64,000 nt of DNA from Allantophomopsis cytisporea (taxonomy: Eukaryota > Ascomycota > Leotiomycetes > Phacidiales > Phacidiaceae), in NCBI GenBank assembly GCA_024752435.1, contig CP103020.1, positions 744,001 to 808,000 on the forward strand, given 5' to 3'. The notes below the pieces were generated by a model. It was not told where the DNA came from. It ran no database searches and worked only from the letters and a program-made list of their open reading frames with translations. The translations under genes were made by a program, and so were the position numbers. Of the stretch, positions 11,001-21,609 are shown piece after piece (the stretch's first letter is position 1; every line of letters begins with the position of its first letter).

Positions 11001-13079
11001 ATGAGTTCTCTTCTTAAAAAGAAAGGGGCTTTGAGCTTTAAGCCCAAGAAAGCCCCGGCACCACGCAGACCTGCAGGCCCAACCCCGGCGACAGTGTCTT
11101 CCACGCTTTCCAGCGTCGAGCCACAGTCACAGACTCAAACATCGCCACAAAGTGTAGAGCCTTTATCAACTCCTATTCAAGAGCCAGCGCCAGTATCGAC
11201 ATCGGATCGAAGACCGTCTACCAGTAGCCATCGCCTCAACACAACTATAAATGATTCATCTCAAGCCGAGCCAAATGCGAAGCAGCAACATAATACCAAA
11301 ACACCTATACCTACTCAAAATCAGGAAAATGGCCAGCCTCGCTCAGTATCCGCAGAGCCGAAGCCACCGTTGGCAACTGCGCAGCTTCAGTTGAGCGCAG
11401 TTGACCCTCCATTATCGACGACTGCGCAAACTCAGCTCGACACATCAAACCAAGAACATATTCCATTGACAAACCCGGCTACTGCTCCTCATGAGACATC
11501 AGTTCCTGAGCCTGCCGAAGCCCCAGAAGCAGAAATTGGGGATGCGTCAATGATGTCTGTTGCGACAGCCGATTCTTCAATTCTCTCTCCAGAACGTGGT
11601 GCCGCCAGAGATATAGCGTCGCTCATCAACTTTCACGCACTACGTTCACCGGTCAAGCCTGCTCCAAGATCTACACCAGGAATCAAAGCAAAGACTATCC
11701 AAAAGCCAGCTCTTCGAAAGACGCCTGCTGTGCCTGTCGTCAGAAACTCCCCCACTGCACAGCTACCAACCCCACAAGCTACACAAGACACAGTGTTACC
11801 AGATGCAGCCCCTGAAGCAGATACAATAGATTTATCTAGGCTTGGTGCGGGTGAGGCCGCACGCCCTGGAGAGAGCGTACCTGAGGTCCCTTTGAATGCA
11901 GATGGTACGATTGAAGGAAGCGATCCCATCCTTACTGATGAATCACACATTCCGTCCGTCACTTCCCCAAAGCGAAAGAGAAACGAGGGTATTACGGATG
12001 ATGTAAGGCCTACAATTGAAGCGCCTACATCCAAGCCGAAGCGTGTACGAGGGCCGGCCAAAAACCCACGTAAAAAGAAGGCACCAGCTGATCCAAATGC
12101 CGAACCGAAAAAGAGAAAGAAGAGATCTGGCACTCCTAGTGATGCAGAGGACCAGGAAATTGATCATAGCACTATGAAGATGGCAGAACTGTGTAGGGAT
12201 ATTAAGATTGGTAAAAAGTTCAGCAAGCATGATGAGATTAAACAAAGAGAAATTCAACGAAAAGCAAGAGCGAAACTTGGTATGGGAGGATCAGAGGCTC
12301 CCGAGGGCTCGAATGCTGGTACCCCACAACCAGCAGCGTCAACACACATTGAACCCGAACCAGCTCCGATTATGAACCCTGGCGGCGGACCCCGTATGCG
12401 TCTCGTTGACGGACAGATTGTCATTGATGATAGCTCACTTGTGGTGGACCGTCATAAACGTGCTGCTGCGGAGGCTCTAGTGCTTGAGGAGATTGAGGAG
12501 AACGACTTCACGCGTGTTGTAACCTCTGGATCTTTCATGAAAAGAGAGAATTCTCAGGCCTGGGGATTAGAAGAACTGGAGTTGTTCTATGATGGCCTTC
12601 GCATGTTCGGCACAGATTTTGAGATGATTTCGAAGATGTTTCCGAATCGCAACAGAAGACAAATCAAGCTCAAGTTTAACAAGGAGGAAAAATTGTATCC
12701 AAAAAGAATCGCGAAAACACTCGTTGGTGAGAAAGTACCAATCGATTTTGAGCAGTATGCATCTCTCACCGGAATCAAGTACGAAGAGGTCGCAGATATT
12801 GAAGGAGAGGCTGCGAAAATACAAGCAGTGCATGATGCCGAGCAGAAGAAGATCGATGATGAGGCTGCAGAGGTCACCAGGAGAAAGAAGGCTGCTATCC
12901 AAGGTCGTCTCGATCACATTGAAGGAGAGTCTGCAAAGGAAAATGGAGGAGATGGTGGAGAAGCCAGTAGGTCTGGGGCACCTGTAAAGATCAGAGGCAA
13001 GACGAACGCAAAAAAGAAGAGAAACTTGCATAGTGTCAGGGGAGGTGGAGAGGAAGTTGAGGTCCTAGGAAGCATTTGA
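11001..13079 (+). CDS. BDP1: BDP1, B'' subunit of RNA polymerase III factor TFIIIB
   Basis: Bdp1 joins TBP and Brf1 in TFIIIB, which positions and opens promoters for RNA polymerase III (tRNA, 5S, U6 genes). The gene is intronless, 692 residues. It starts MSSLLKKKGALSFKPK, the conserved Bdp1 N-terminus, followed by 300 residues of Pro/Gln/Ser/Thr-rich disordered sequence. A basic region with KPKRVRGPAKN and KKRKKRSG (about 345-375) is a likely nuclear signal. The Myb-like SANT domain is at about 515-565 (WGLEELELFYDGLRMFGTDF, then MFPNRNRRQIKLKFNKEEK). A helical charged tail follows. Overall length is normal for filamentous fungi. It shares its upstream region with BRE1 and is followed in tandem by the BMT5-like gene. 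Confidence 0.93.
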   Translation: MSSLLKKKGALSFKPKKAPAPRRPAGPTPATVSSTLSSVEPQSQTQTSPQSVEPLSTPIQEPAPVSTSDRRPSTSSHRLNTTINDSSQAEPNAKQQHNTKTPIPTQNQENGQPRSVSAEPKPPLATAQLQLSAVDPPLSTTAQTQLDTSNQEHIPLTNPATAPHETSVPEPAEAPEAEIGDASMMSVATADSSILSPERGAARDIASLINFHALRSPVKPAPRSTPGIKAKTIQKPALRKTPAVPVVRNSPTAQLPTPQATQDTVLPDAAPEADTIDLSRLGAGEAARPGESVPEVPLNADGTIEGSDPILTDESHIPSVTSPKRKRNEGITDDVRPTIEAPTSKPKRVRGPAKNPRKKKAPADPNAEPKKRKKRSGTPSDAEDQEIDHSTMKMAELCRDIKIGKKFSKHDEIKQREIQRKARAKLGMGGSEAPEGSNAGTPQPAASTHIEPEPAPIMNPGGGPRMRLVDGQIVIDDSSLVVDRHKRAAAEALVLEEIEENDFTRVVTSGSFMKRENSQAWGLEELELFYDGLRMFGTDFEMISKMFPNRNRRQIKLKFNKEEKLYPKRIAKTLVGEKVPIDFEQYASLTGIKYEEVADIEGEAAKIQAVHDAEQKKIDDEAAEVTRRKKAAIQGRLDHIEGESAKENGGDGGEASRSGAPVKIRGKTNAKKKRNLHSVRGGGEEVEVLGSI

Positions 13080-13422
13080 TAGATACCCGAACTCAGAACG
13101 AGATATAAAGATGCTGTCGCATCGCTGCCCCCGATTAGCATACGTGACCATTTATTTTGACTAATAATCCCGATATCTTGCATCCTGCATAGGAGTCGGA
13201 GTCACACTACATGTCCAAGCCATATATAAAAAATGACCATTCCCCACGAGATCCTCGATCTGAACTCAGATTCCGTGTTCTGGAACAGACCCACTTCAGG
13301 GTCCATGCCTGCATCAATTAGCGGCTCACTATCGACAAGGCTGAGAGATTATTATCTGCACACAAGCTTTCCCCCACGTCTCGCATTCCAGCACCATACT
13401 CATTCAACCGCCCCCTCAAATA
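13080..13422. other. Tandem spacer BDP1 to BMT5-like
   Basis: 343 bp holding the BDP1 3' end and the next promoter. A frame opens at 13233 and runs over the BMT5-like start in another phase; it looks like a shadow of the Lys/Pro-rich N-terminus, not a gene. Confidence 0.55.
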
Positions 13423-14382
13423 ATGGGGAAAAACAAGCGCCTGAAGATGGGCAATGGCCCAAAGAAGCCCTTCAAGCCGCAACTTGCCAAGCAAAAGAAG
13501 CCGGCCCCGGCGAAAGACGTAAAAGCAAAGGACCCGAAAGAACCGAAGAGCGCCGCCGAAGAGCCAAAGAAACCTGTGCAACATACCGCACCCATAATCC
13601 CATTTGCACCGGCTGATAAGATCCTGCTGGTTGGCGAGGGAGATCTTTCGTTCACACATGCGCTTGTAACACAGTACCGCTGTACGGATATCACGGCTAC
13701 GGTACTCGAGAAAAACCATGCAGAGCTGGTTGAGAAATATCCGCAGATTGAGGAATATATTCCTGTCATTGAGGCAGGGGGTGCGGAGATCAAATACGGA
13801 GTTGACGCTACGAAGATGGGACCATGGCGGTTGGGCAATGGCAGTCGCATGGAAAAAGTGGGTGTGATGCAGAGGATTATTTTCAATTTTCCACATGTGG
13901 GGGGTAAGAGTAAGGATGTCAATAGACAAGTCAGGTACAATCAAGGTATGGCTTCACTTCAAGTTTGTGGAGAATTTTCGCTAATTCGAGATCCATTTGC
14001 AGAATTATTGGTAGCTTTTTTCAAGAGGGCTTTGCTTTCTCTTGCGCCAGGTGGTTCTATCATCGTTACTCTCTTCGAAGGCGAACCATACACCCTCTGG
14101 AATATTCGAGATCTGGCGCGTCATAGCGGTCTGCAAGTCGAGCGAAGCTTTAAATTCCAAGCAAGCGCATATCCTGGGTATCATCACGCACGCACCCTAG
14201 GTGTAGTCAAGGGGAAGAATGGAGAGGCTGGTGCTGGATGGAAAGGCGAAGAGAGAGCTTCTAGAAGCTATGTGTTCGTGAGGAAGGGGGATGTTGTTGC
14301 GCCGTTATCGTCGAAGCGTAAGAGGGGATTCGATGAGGACAGTGATCCAGATGATAACCCAGACCTCTTCAACGATGTTTGA
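13423..14382 (+). CDS. BMT5-like 25S rRNA (uridine-N3) methyltransferase
   Basis: Predicted SAM-dependent nucleolar methyltransferase of the DUF2431 family; yeast Bmt5 makes m3U in 25S rRNA. Two exons, 13423-13945 and 14003-14382, around a 57-nt intron (GTATGG to TTTGCAG) give 300 residues. Residues 1-50 are Lys/Pro-rich, typical of a nucleolar leader. The SAM-binding motif LLVGEGDLSF is at 68-77. IIFNFPHVGG, about 70 residues on, is the second family signature, and the intron falls between RQVRYNQ and ELLVAFF. Further on, GGSIIVTLFEG and the YPGYHHARTLG string are also characteristic. The tail is basic then acidic (KRKRGFDEDSDPDD). The intron is in frame and stop-free, so retention would insert 19 residues. 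The stop codon lies only 64 bp from the AOS1 stop. Confidence 0.85.
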   Translation: MGKNKRLKMGNGPKKPFKPQLAKQKKPAPAKDVKAKDPKEPKSAAEEPKKPVQHTAPIIPFAPADKILLVGEGDLSFTHALVTQYRCTDITATVLEKNHAELVEKYPQIEEYIPVIEAGGAEIKYGVDATKMGPWRLGNGSRMEKVGVMQRIIFNFPHVGGKSKDVNRQVRYNQGMASLQVCGEFSLIRDPFAELLVAFFKRALLSLAPGGSIIVTLFEGEPYTLWNIRDLARHSGLQVERSFKFQASAYPGYHHARTLGVVKGKNGEAGAGWKGEERASRSYVFVRKGDVVAPLSSKRKRGFDEDSDPDDNPDLFNDV

Positions 14383-14446
14383 AACGGAACGCCAGTTTTC
14401 GAGATTTACCAAATGAAAATTCGTAATCCATCTCAACTACCGATCA

Positions 14447-15772
14447 TCATATTTCGATAGCATTCGACACGTCCATTGGAGGAACTTGGGCATTCATGCC
14501 GCTATTGTAGTTGATGCCGCCATTTGTCATCGTGCTAGTATCAACGATTGCTGCAGCACCGGAGATTGGAAGGAGACCTTCGCCAAGAGCACCTTCTGGG
14601 TGTAAGGCATACATTGGGGCATCCATGGAGTCTCCATCATAGATTACCATATTCTGGATAGGTTGTTGGCGTTTGCCTAGCACATTTATAGCATCCTGGG
14701 CCAATTGACCTCCAATCAAAGCTGTGACGGGCGCAATTTCACTTCCGAGGTTTTGTATGAACGATCGAAGAACGTTCGAGCGAAGGGTCTCAGTTGGTAG
14801 ACTGAGAGAGTTGTGTTTCTGGGTTGCGAGACGTGTAAACAGTCCAAGGTCTTGACCTGTGTGGCCTGGTAGTCGCTGATTAACTTCTACGAAGTCCCAA
14901 AGAGCACGGAAGCACGATAGAAGAGGCGTAACTGCTCGGAGTCTGCGCTTGCTCTTAAGGTATTCATCAGGGAGAGTTGCGGCATTAGCAAGTTCCCATG
15001 TTGAATATACCTCTCGTTTTGTGACCATTTCAATGTTTTTCCCACCTTCCTTCTTGGTCTTTGTGTCGATGACGCTGCGAGTTCTAGTCTCTGCACCCAA
15101 CGCAGTGTCCTTGTTGCTCTTGTCGCGCTGGATGACGTATTCGTGCTGAATGAGGTCGGAGAATATAAAGCCGTAGAATCCATGTACTCCTGCCGCATAG
15201 AATGGCTTGTGATTCAAGCGCGTTGCTAAGTTGATGATGTTGAGCGCATCAGGATCCAGATCGGTTGCAATGATTACGTCGAAGGCCGCATAATAACTGG
15301 CAGACTTTACTCTGATGTCTTCCGTGTCCACAATGACATTGACTCTTGGATTGAGCTTGCGAATTTGAGGAGCTGCAGCTTCGGCTCTATTCTGACCGAC
15401 ATTCTCATCTGAGATGAAGAATTGTGCTCCAAGATCGGCTTCAGTCACAATTTCGTGGTCGACAACTGTGAGAGATCCAATACCTGCGAGGACTAGGTTC
15501 TTGGCAATTTCGTTTGCGAGTGACTTCATCGAAATCAGGAGGATATTCGCATTTCGAATCTTTTCTTGAGCCTGAACTCCCCACAGCCTGATCTGACGAT
15601 CATAGAGTGCAATTTCGTCTTAACACTAGAATTAGTACAAGACCAACACTGAATATATATCATGCTCACCTGCGCTGATTCCAGATACTGGCTGAGCTTG
15701 AGGGACAGGTCCATCCGTAATGGTTTGACCAGGCGCATTGACAATATTATCACCGTTCGTTGGAGCTTCCAT
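14447..15772 (-). CDS. AOS1: AOS1, SUMO-activating enzyme subunit 1
   Basis: Aos1 pairs with Uba2 to form the SUMO E1 enzyme, which adenylates SUMO before its transfer to Ubc9; Aos1 itself carries no catalytic cysteine. Exon 1 is 15772-15670 and exon 2 is 15618-14447, joined over a 51-nt intron, for 424 residues. The N-terminal extension of about 34 residues precedes YDRQIRLWG (about 40-48), the diagnostic start of the ThiF/E1 fold. ANEIAKNLVLAGIGSLTVVD follows and forms the nucleotide-binding strand-helix. YAAFDVIIATDLD and PVTALIGGQLAQDAIN are further E1 signatures. Ubiquitin E1 also has such motifs but is twice as long, so the SUMO assignment follows from size and from the LYDRQIRLWG context. 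It is convergent with the BMT5-like gene and divergent from the next gene. Confidence 0.87.
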
Positions 15773-16334
15773 GATACTCGGTCAAGGAAGACGAATGCCT
15801 TTTTCGTAAAATATAGAAGGCGCGAAATGTGCAAGGTATTTGAAAGATGGGCTGGTATGACAGTTGAGGCGTCTGAGCCAGTCGATGTTGTAGAAAGTAG
15901 ACGTACAAACGTTGAGGATTCACATCAATAAAGACGCTTTCGCGGTAGCAGCTTTACCCAAGGTGACTTGCAGCGCGCAGTGTTCCTGAGTGGCGTACAA
16001 GGCTAGCTTTACACTGAACTGTTAGCCTTGCAGGGAATCATTGTGACATCTGGAGCACTTTACGATTCGTGGGGTGTTTCCAAGCGAGCCACCAAAGCAT
16101 CATCCAGTATCGTAATCAGGACGACATGCAATCGACTTCCTACGACGATTTTACGTGATAACTCACCACCTTGCGCACTTCGACACTGTTTTATCGATCT
16201 GGGTGTACGAGAAGACCTTGATTCTGGACCACTGACTATATATAGTCATCGACTCATATATCAGACGTACGGAGTGGTGTTGCGAACACCACACATTTAT
16301 TGCCCACATTATTTGGGCGTATGCGTATCGCTCA
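15773..16334. promoter_or_regulatory. Divergent intergenic region, AOS1 / uncharacterised gene
   Basis: 562 bp between head-to-head starts. The central part is AT-richer (ACTATATATAG near 16235). No gene-like frame. Confidence 0.45.
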
Positions 16335-18224
16335 ATGCCACCACAACCAAATCCCTTAGATTTCATGGCAAGTACCACGACCCTTGCTCTTTCACTCTTT
16401 AAAAGACTACCACTCTCAACCCTTTTCTGCTCCCAACCTTCTCTGACACTCTCTCCATAGTCTGGCAATTTCGATCATCCCCCCGCCTCCGATCCTACCC
16501 CAGCTACGGCTGATCAGATCGTCCTCGAAATACTCGATAACCGAGTGAGCATAGCAGATATCAGCCCCTCGGGCGAACTGTTTCGAGCTATAGACCGATA
16601 CAACAGGGTAGCAAGCAATTCAACAACACCCACAGCTCGGGAATCGTCGGCAGACATCCTTAGGAGAATGTCTGCAGAAAGTAACGACCGCCGTCGCCGA
16701 GCAGCCGGTAGAGCCAACCAGCATCCTCCCAACTCCGGATCGTCTTGGTCTCCAGCTGCATTCATACCTCCTGTTCCACCTCGCCCTGGACCTATACCGA
16801 ACAACTCAAATCCGACCCCTGCTGCATCGCACCGACAACATCTTAGTTCTATCGACCGCCGCAGGCCACGGTTGTCATCGGTTCAGCGGTTCCAAGATGG
16901 GGGCGATTCTAATGAGGATGGCAGTGTAGCAGAGAGTTTGGACGCACTGGAATATGGTGGAAGAAGTCTCGACGAAGCAGGAATGAATCTTAGAGCTCTG
17001 TTGGATTCTCCTGTGCCGATTCTTTCATCACCAACGACCTCGAATCGTATACCTTTGGAACCGGACATGACTCGACGCAAGCGAAGAAAGTTGGATCACA
17101 GTCTCACACAAGAATCGAAGACATCTGCTTTCCGATATGGTTATCATGGTGAGGTCGTACCAGGTCGCCTTAATATGGAAATTGTGAGCTGCGATGGGGG
17201 AATATTCACAGATGGGGGAGGAGTATCCGAGTATGCGGCTGAGAATGTTCTCAGGAATGATGATTCAGTCTACTGCACCAGAGACAACCGCTGCAATCTT
17301 GTTTTGAGGCATCGAGGAGAAACAGCTTTCTGTTTGAAAGAGCTTATCATCAAAGCTCCTCCAAGAGGGTTTACCGCGCCGTAAGTAGTCAAAGGGCACC
17401 CGCTTATGAAAGGCAACAAATCATACATGAGCCTTAAACTGACAGGTTATAATTACAGGGTCCAAGAAGGTATGGTCTTTATCTCTATGACTTCTGATGA
17501 TCTCTTGACCCGTACGGCTCAATATCAAATCCAATATTCCTCCTCACCAAATGAGTCTCGAAGACGTCTGCCCAACAACGAGCCATTGCCAATTCTCTCG
17601 ATTCGTCACCATACCGATGGTACCATGACAACCGCACAAGCTCGAGCTCGTAGACTTGTCTACCTCGGCCAAGACGATGAGGACTGCGAATACAGAATGG
17701 CACAAATCCCCTCCGACTTTACAACCATCAACGTCCCTCCTTTCCATGTTACAACCGAATGCAGCGATGCGGAGAGTGAGAATTCGCCCATCGCCAACCG
17801 CCGTCGCCAAACCCACCGTATGAGCGCCTATCTCGAAGATCTCGAAGCCGACTCTGGCAGTTCATCAGACCTCTCCGGTCCAGAAGAAACTCTTTCCAGC
17901 ATCCGACGTCATCAACGTGCAGCTCGTAATCCTCGCCGTGAGACCGCAAGTCAGATTACCCTCGCTGCTGAAGCTGCTCAAGTCGCCACCCAAGAGGCCG
18001 TCCGAGCTGTTGGCGGTGAACTCATGGCTCCGCATGCGCGATTTTTCATCGAGAGGGACAAAAGCAAATGTACAGTCAAGTTCGACCCTCCGGTTTCCGG
18101 CCGCTTCATCCTGCTGAAGATGTGGAGCCCGCATCGCACGCCGAGTGGTAACATCGATATCCAGAGCGTCGTTGCGAATGGTTTCTCTGGACCCAGGTTC
18201 TTTCCTGCTACTACTTTGCGTTGA
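16335..18224 (+). CDS. Uncharacterised fungal protein, 572 residues
   Basis: I do not recognise the family. Three exons are inferred: 16335-16367, 16461-17380 and 17459-18224. The first intron uses a GC donor (GCAAGT, with CATAG acceptor), chosen because the frame upstream of 16461 is closed by a stop and no ATG exists for the long open exon. The second is an ordinary GTAAGT/TACAG intron of 78 nt. The N-terminal third is Ser/Arg/Pro-rich, with an RRKRRKLD basic cluster (about 215-225) that could be a nuclear signal. Two segments look folded: one around RYGYHGEVVPG to LKELIIKAPPRGFTAP, and the C-terminal VKFDPPVSGRFILLKMWSP, with a beta-sandwich-like (discoidin/APC10-style) feel. Between them is an acidic Ser-rich linker. 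It is divergent from AOS1. Function unknown. Confidence 0.7.
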
Positions 18225-20094
18225 TCCTTTTCACTTATTCTTCCCTTCTCCGGATCCTTTCTAGGTTTTGGTGTCTTGGACAGTTGGCTTGGTTTGTTAC
18301 GCGGTGTATTGCGGATTGCGGATTGCTGTGATACCCGGATGGAGTAATTATTGATTTTTGCTTCAGCTTTATTTTTCGTGTATGACCATGCCAGAACGTA
18401 AAATGGAATTATAGCTGTTTTTAGTCACCCAAGTCTTCCGGGAAGACCATCGGGAAACGTCTGATTTCGAACAAGTATGAGGATCTTAATAAAGGTGCTA
18501 CTCGGATAATTGTGTGGCTCTCGAGAACTATGCTATTCTCCGTGACTTCTCGTGTGCGTGTTGGTCAATCGTAAAAAATCCGGGTGAGTATAATTCTTGT
18601 GTTCTCGTCCTGCTGGGCGTATAACTGTGATTGTAGTCGCAATGCTAGCAATGTGATCAATGTGTTGTTCGAGCTGCTTTGTAGGAGAGCCCCAGTTTGG
18701 TCAGCTCTTTTGAGACTCACTATTCTCGTAATCTCGTCATTTTTATCATCTCTCCACAAAACAACAATTCAGATGAGAAATTGGTCAATACCTACTGACA
18801 CAATCCAGAAACTTACATTTTCCTTGTTAGATTTCATGATGCCAAGTAGAACTCTACCTCTGCTCCCTTTTGCTTTGTCTTTCCAGTTGCGATAGTTGCT
18901 GACCTGCCGCGACCCAGACTCCGCAAAACGTGCACTTCACCAGTGCGTAATCTCTCAATCTCACGATATCTTCTGCACCATCTCGCGCATTTTCGCCGCG
19001 CAGAATAAATCGAACTCCAAGTCAGCTCCAAGCAGCCCTTCCCCACTCTCGGAACTCAGCGTGCCTCTTCTCAAAAATTCAATATTTGGCCAGCTGCTTG
19101 TTAATGTAATGAGTTGCCCGTGGGCGCGAAGGGCGCGCACGGCTCGAATTTATCATTTTTTGGTCTAAGATTCCACAGTCCTCGGCATATCCAACATACC
19201 CTTATCCACACTAAGTGGTGGGCATGCGTGGAAATTTGTCGATTTCCAGCCATGGGCAAGCTGTGGGCGATGGCGGAGGAAGGATTCTGTGCTGCCAGTG
19301 CGCGATTGTTCAGGGGACTAAGGACACTAAAGATGACTGGAGCGCTGGAGATATGGAGGGTGAATGGGGAGACGGTGGCCCTATGCCACCAATGGAATGT
19401 CCAGGCGCCGTTAACGCGATGCGAGAACGATGAGTGGTGGATGATTGGGGGGCCAGCCTGAGCTTTCAGACCACCAGACCCTGCGCATTCCACCGTCAGA
19501 AGCATGGTGTCGGGTGTTACGGGGGCTATCAGTGGTAGTTTGGTACGTTTGGTGTGTTTGGGTGCAATTGCTTGCACGCCCGTGACGCCAGACACCGACC
19601 TGGTGGCATGGGGAGTGGCGGGGCAACTCTAATACAGTAAGTAATGGAAAGAAAAAAACAAGCACTACGTACGTTGACGGTATGGCTAAGTGCTGCAAGG
19701 ATCATGAGAATACTGTATCTTGAAGTATGGAGTATCGGAGAACCATCAGAGTGGGTGTGAGTGTGAGAGTATCCATGAATATCCTGCTCACTACCTAATC
19801 TAGTATAACATCCATCTCTTCCACTCATCTCGTATCAATTATTCACTCAATTCACCCACCCAGATGACTATCGGAATATTCCCCTCATCAAAGATTATTC
19901 CTATTGCGGATTGCGGATAGCGGTTGACAGTCCAGTCAAACTTGCTCTAACTCCAAGCTTGCCTTTTCCCTTTAAACCTCTCGCGCCTCTTCAACTTGCT
20001 TTCTTCTTTCTTCCTTCTCATACATCCTTCAACTCCCATCTCCTCTCTACCATTGTCTGTTCTACCACACACAACGAACATTCACACAAAGACA
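18225..20094. other. Intergenic region upstream of UGA1
   Basis: 1.87 kb without a gene-like frame. It carries the previous gene's 3' end and the UGA1 promoter. Frames on both strands at 19100-19700 overlap each other and lack family character. Confidence 0.55.
19966..20094 (+). promoter_or_regulatory. TATA-like element and pyrimidine-rich leader of UGA1
   Basis: CCCTTTAAACC near 19968-19978 is a TATA-like box. It is followed by a long C/T tract (19985-20060: CTTTCTTCTTTCTTCC and similar) and then CACACAAAGACAATGG at the start codon. CT-rich leaders of this kind precede highly expressed fungal genes; the link is inference. Confidence 0.5.
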
Positions 20095-21609
20095 ATGGCT
20101 TCCCTCAGAGCTGCTGCGCACATGCGCCCACTCGCCAGCAGAATGGCTGCTATGCCAGTGCGTCGCTACGCCAGCGTCGCCACTGCCGCAAAGTCAACCT
20201 CCGCTCCAGCTGAAGTTCCTTTCTTCACTGGAGAGCCAGAGGGCCCAATCGTTAAGACCGCTATTCCAGGTCCAGAGTCCAAGAAGGCTATTGCTGAGTT
20301 GGACACTGTCTTCGACACCCGCAGCTTGAACATGCTCGCAAACTACGAGAAGAGTTTCGGAAACTACATCACTGATCTCGATGGAAACACTCTCCTCGAT
20401 GTCTACGCACAAATTGCCTCCATCCCAGTTGGGTACAGCAACCCAAACCTCATCAAAGCTGTTTCCACCCCAGAGATGGCTTCCGCCATCATGAACCGTC
20501 CAGCTCTCGGAAACTTCCCATCCCACAACTGGGCCGAGATTCTTAAGACCGGTATCCTCAGCGTTGCACCAAAGGGTCTTAACCAGGTTTTCACCGCCAT
20601 GGCTGGTTCTGACGCCAACGAGACGGCATATAAGGCTGCTTTCATGTACCGTAGACAGCAGGAGCGTGGAGGAGCCAGCGTTGAGTTCACGGAGGAGGAG
20701 ATTACCTCTTCCATGAACAACCAGTCTCCAGGATCTCCAAACCTCTCCATCATGTCCTTCAAGACCGGTTTCCACGGCCGTCTCTTCGGATCCCTCTCCA
20801 CCACCCGCTCCAAGCCAATTCACAAGCTCGATATCCCAGCTTTCGACTGGCCACAGGCTACCTTCCCCCTCCTCAAGTACCCTCTCCACGAGCACGAGGC
20901 CGAGAACGCCAAGGCTGAGGCCGACTCTCTTGCCGAAGTTGAGCACCTCATCTTGAACCACCACCTTCCACCATGCGCTATCATCGTCGAGCCAATTCAG
21001 TCCGAGGGTGGCGACAACCACGCCTCTCCAGACTTCTTCCGCAAGCTTCGTGCTCTCACCGCTAAGCACAACGTTCTCATGATCGTTGATGAGGTGCAAA
21101 CTGGTGTCGGTGCCACAGGAAAGTTCTGGGCTCACGACCACTGGGATCTCCCAACTCCACCAGACATGGTTACCTTCTCCAAGAAGGCCCAAACCGCCGG
21201 TTACTACTTCGGCAACCCTGAGCTCCGCCCAAACAAGCCATACAGACAGTTCAACACCTGGATGGGTGACCCAGCACGCGCCATCCAGTTCCGTGCCATC
21301 ATCCAGGAGATCGAGCGCCTCGACCTCGTCAACAACACCGCCCAGGTTGGCGACTACCTCTACGCCGGTATCGAGCGCCTTGCTCAGCAATACCCAACCG
21401 AGTTCTTGAACCTCCGTGGTAAGGGTCAAGGTACCTTCATTGCCTTCGACTCCCCACGCCGTGACGAGTTCCTCGCCAAGGCCAAGACTGTTGGTATCAA
21501 CATTGGTGGCTCCGGCGCCCAGGCTGTCCGCCTTCGTCCTATGCTTATCTTCCAGAAGCACCACGCTGATATCTTGCTTGACGGTATGGAGAAGATCGTT
21601 AAGTCATAG
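20095..21609 (+). CDS. UGA1: 4-aminobutyrate (GABA) transaminase, mitochondrial
   Basis: Class III PLP aminotransferase that converts GABA and 2-oxoglutarate to succinate semialdehyde and glutamate, the first step of the GABA shunt. The intronless frame from ATG 20095 (context ACAATGG) gives 504 residues; an upstream in-frame ATG only adds non-conserved leader. Residues 1-33 are Arg/Ala/Ser-rich without acidic residues, a mitochondrial presequence. Signatures: AMAGSDANETAYKAA (substrate/PLP phosphate region), FHGRLFGSLSTTRSKP, IVDEVQTGVGATGKFW, and FSKK with the Schiff-base lysine at about 363. VRLRPMLIF ends the fold. Codon use is very biased (CCA Pro, AAG Lys, GGT/GGA Gly, few T/A-ending rare codons), unlike most neighbours, which implies high expression. 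The bias also leaves a 456-codon antisense frame open. Confidence 0.95.
   Translation: MASLRAAAHMRPLASRMAAMPVRRYASVATAAKSTSAPAEVPFFTGEPEGPIVKTAIPGPESKKAIAELDTVFDTRSLNMLANYEKSFGNYITDLDGNTLLDVYAQIASIPVGYSNPNLIKAVSTPEMASAIMNRPALGNFPSHNWAEILKTGILSVAPKGLNQVFTAMAGSDANETAYKAAFMYRRQQERGGASVEFTEEEITSSMNNQSPGSPNLSIMSFKTGFHGRLFGSLSTTRSKPIHKLDIPAFDWPQATFPLLKYPLHEHEAENAKAEADSLAEVEHLILNHHLPPCAIIVEPIQSEGGDNHASPDFFRKLRALTAKHNVLMIVDEVQTGVGATGKFWAHDHWDLPTPPDMVTFSKKAQTAGYYFGNPELRPNKPYRQFNTWMGDPARAIQFRAIIQEIERLDLVNNTAQVGDYLYAGIERLAQQYPTEFLNLRGKGQGTFIAFDSPRRDEFLAKAKTVGINIGGSGAQAVRLRPMLIFQKHHADILLDGMEKIVKS

Noticed and set aside
20194..21564. 456-codon open frame antisense to UGA1
   Set aside because: It exactly mirrors a strongly codon-biased gene; the reverse translation is Trp/Val/Glu-rich with no domain. 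Codon bias explains it.
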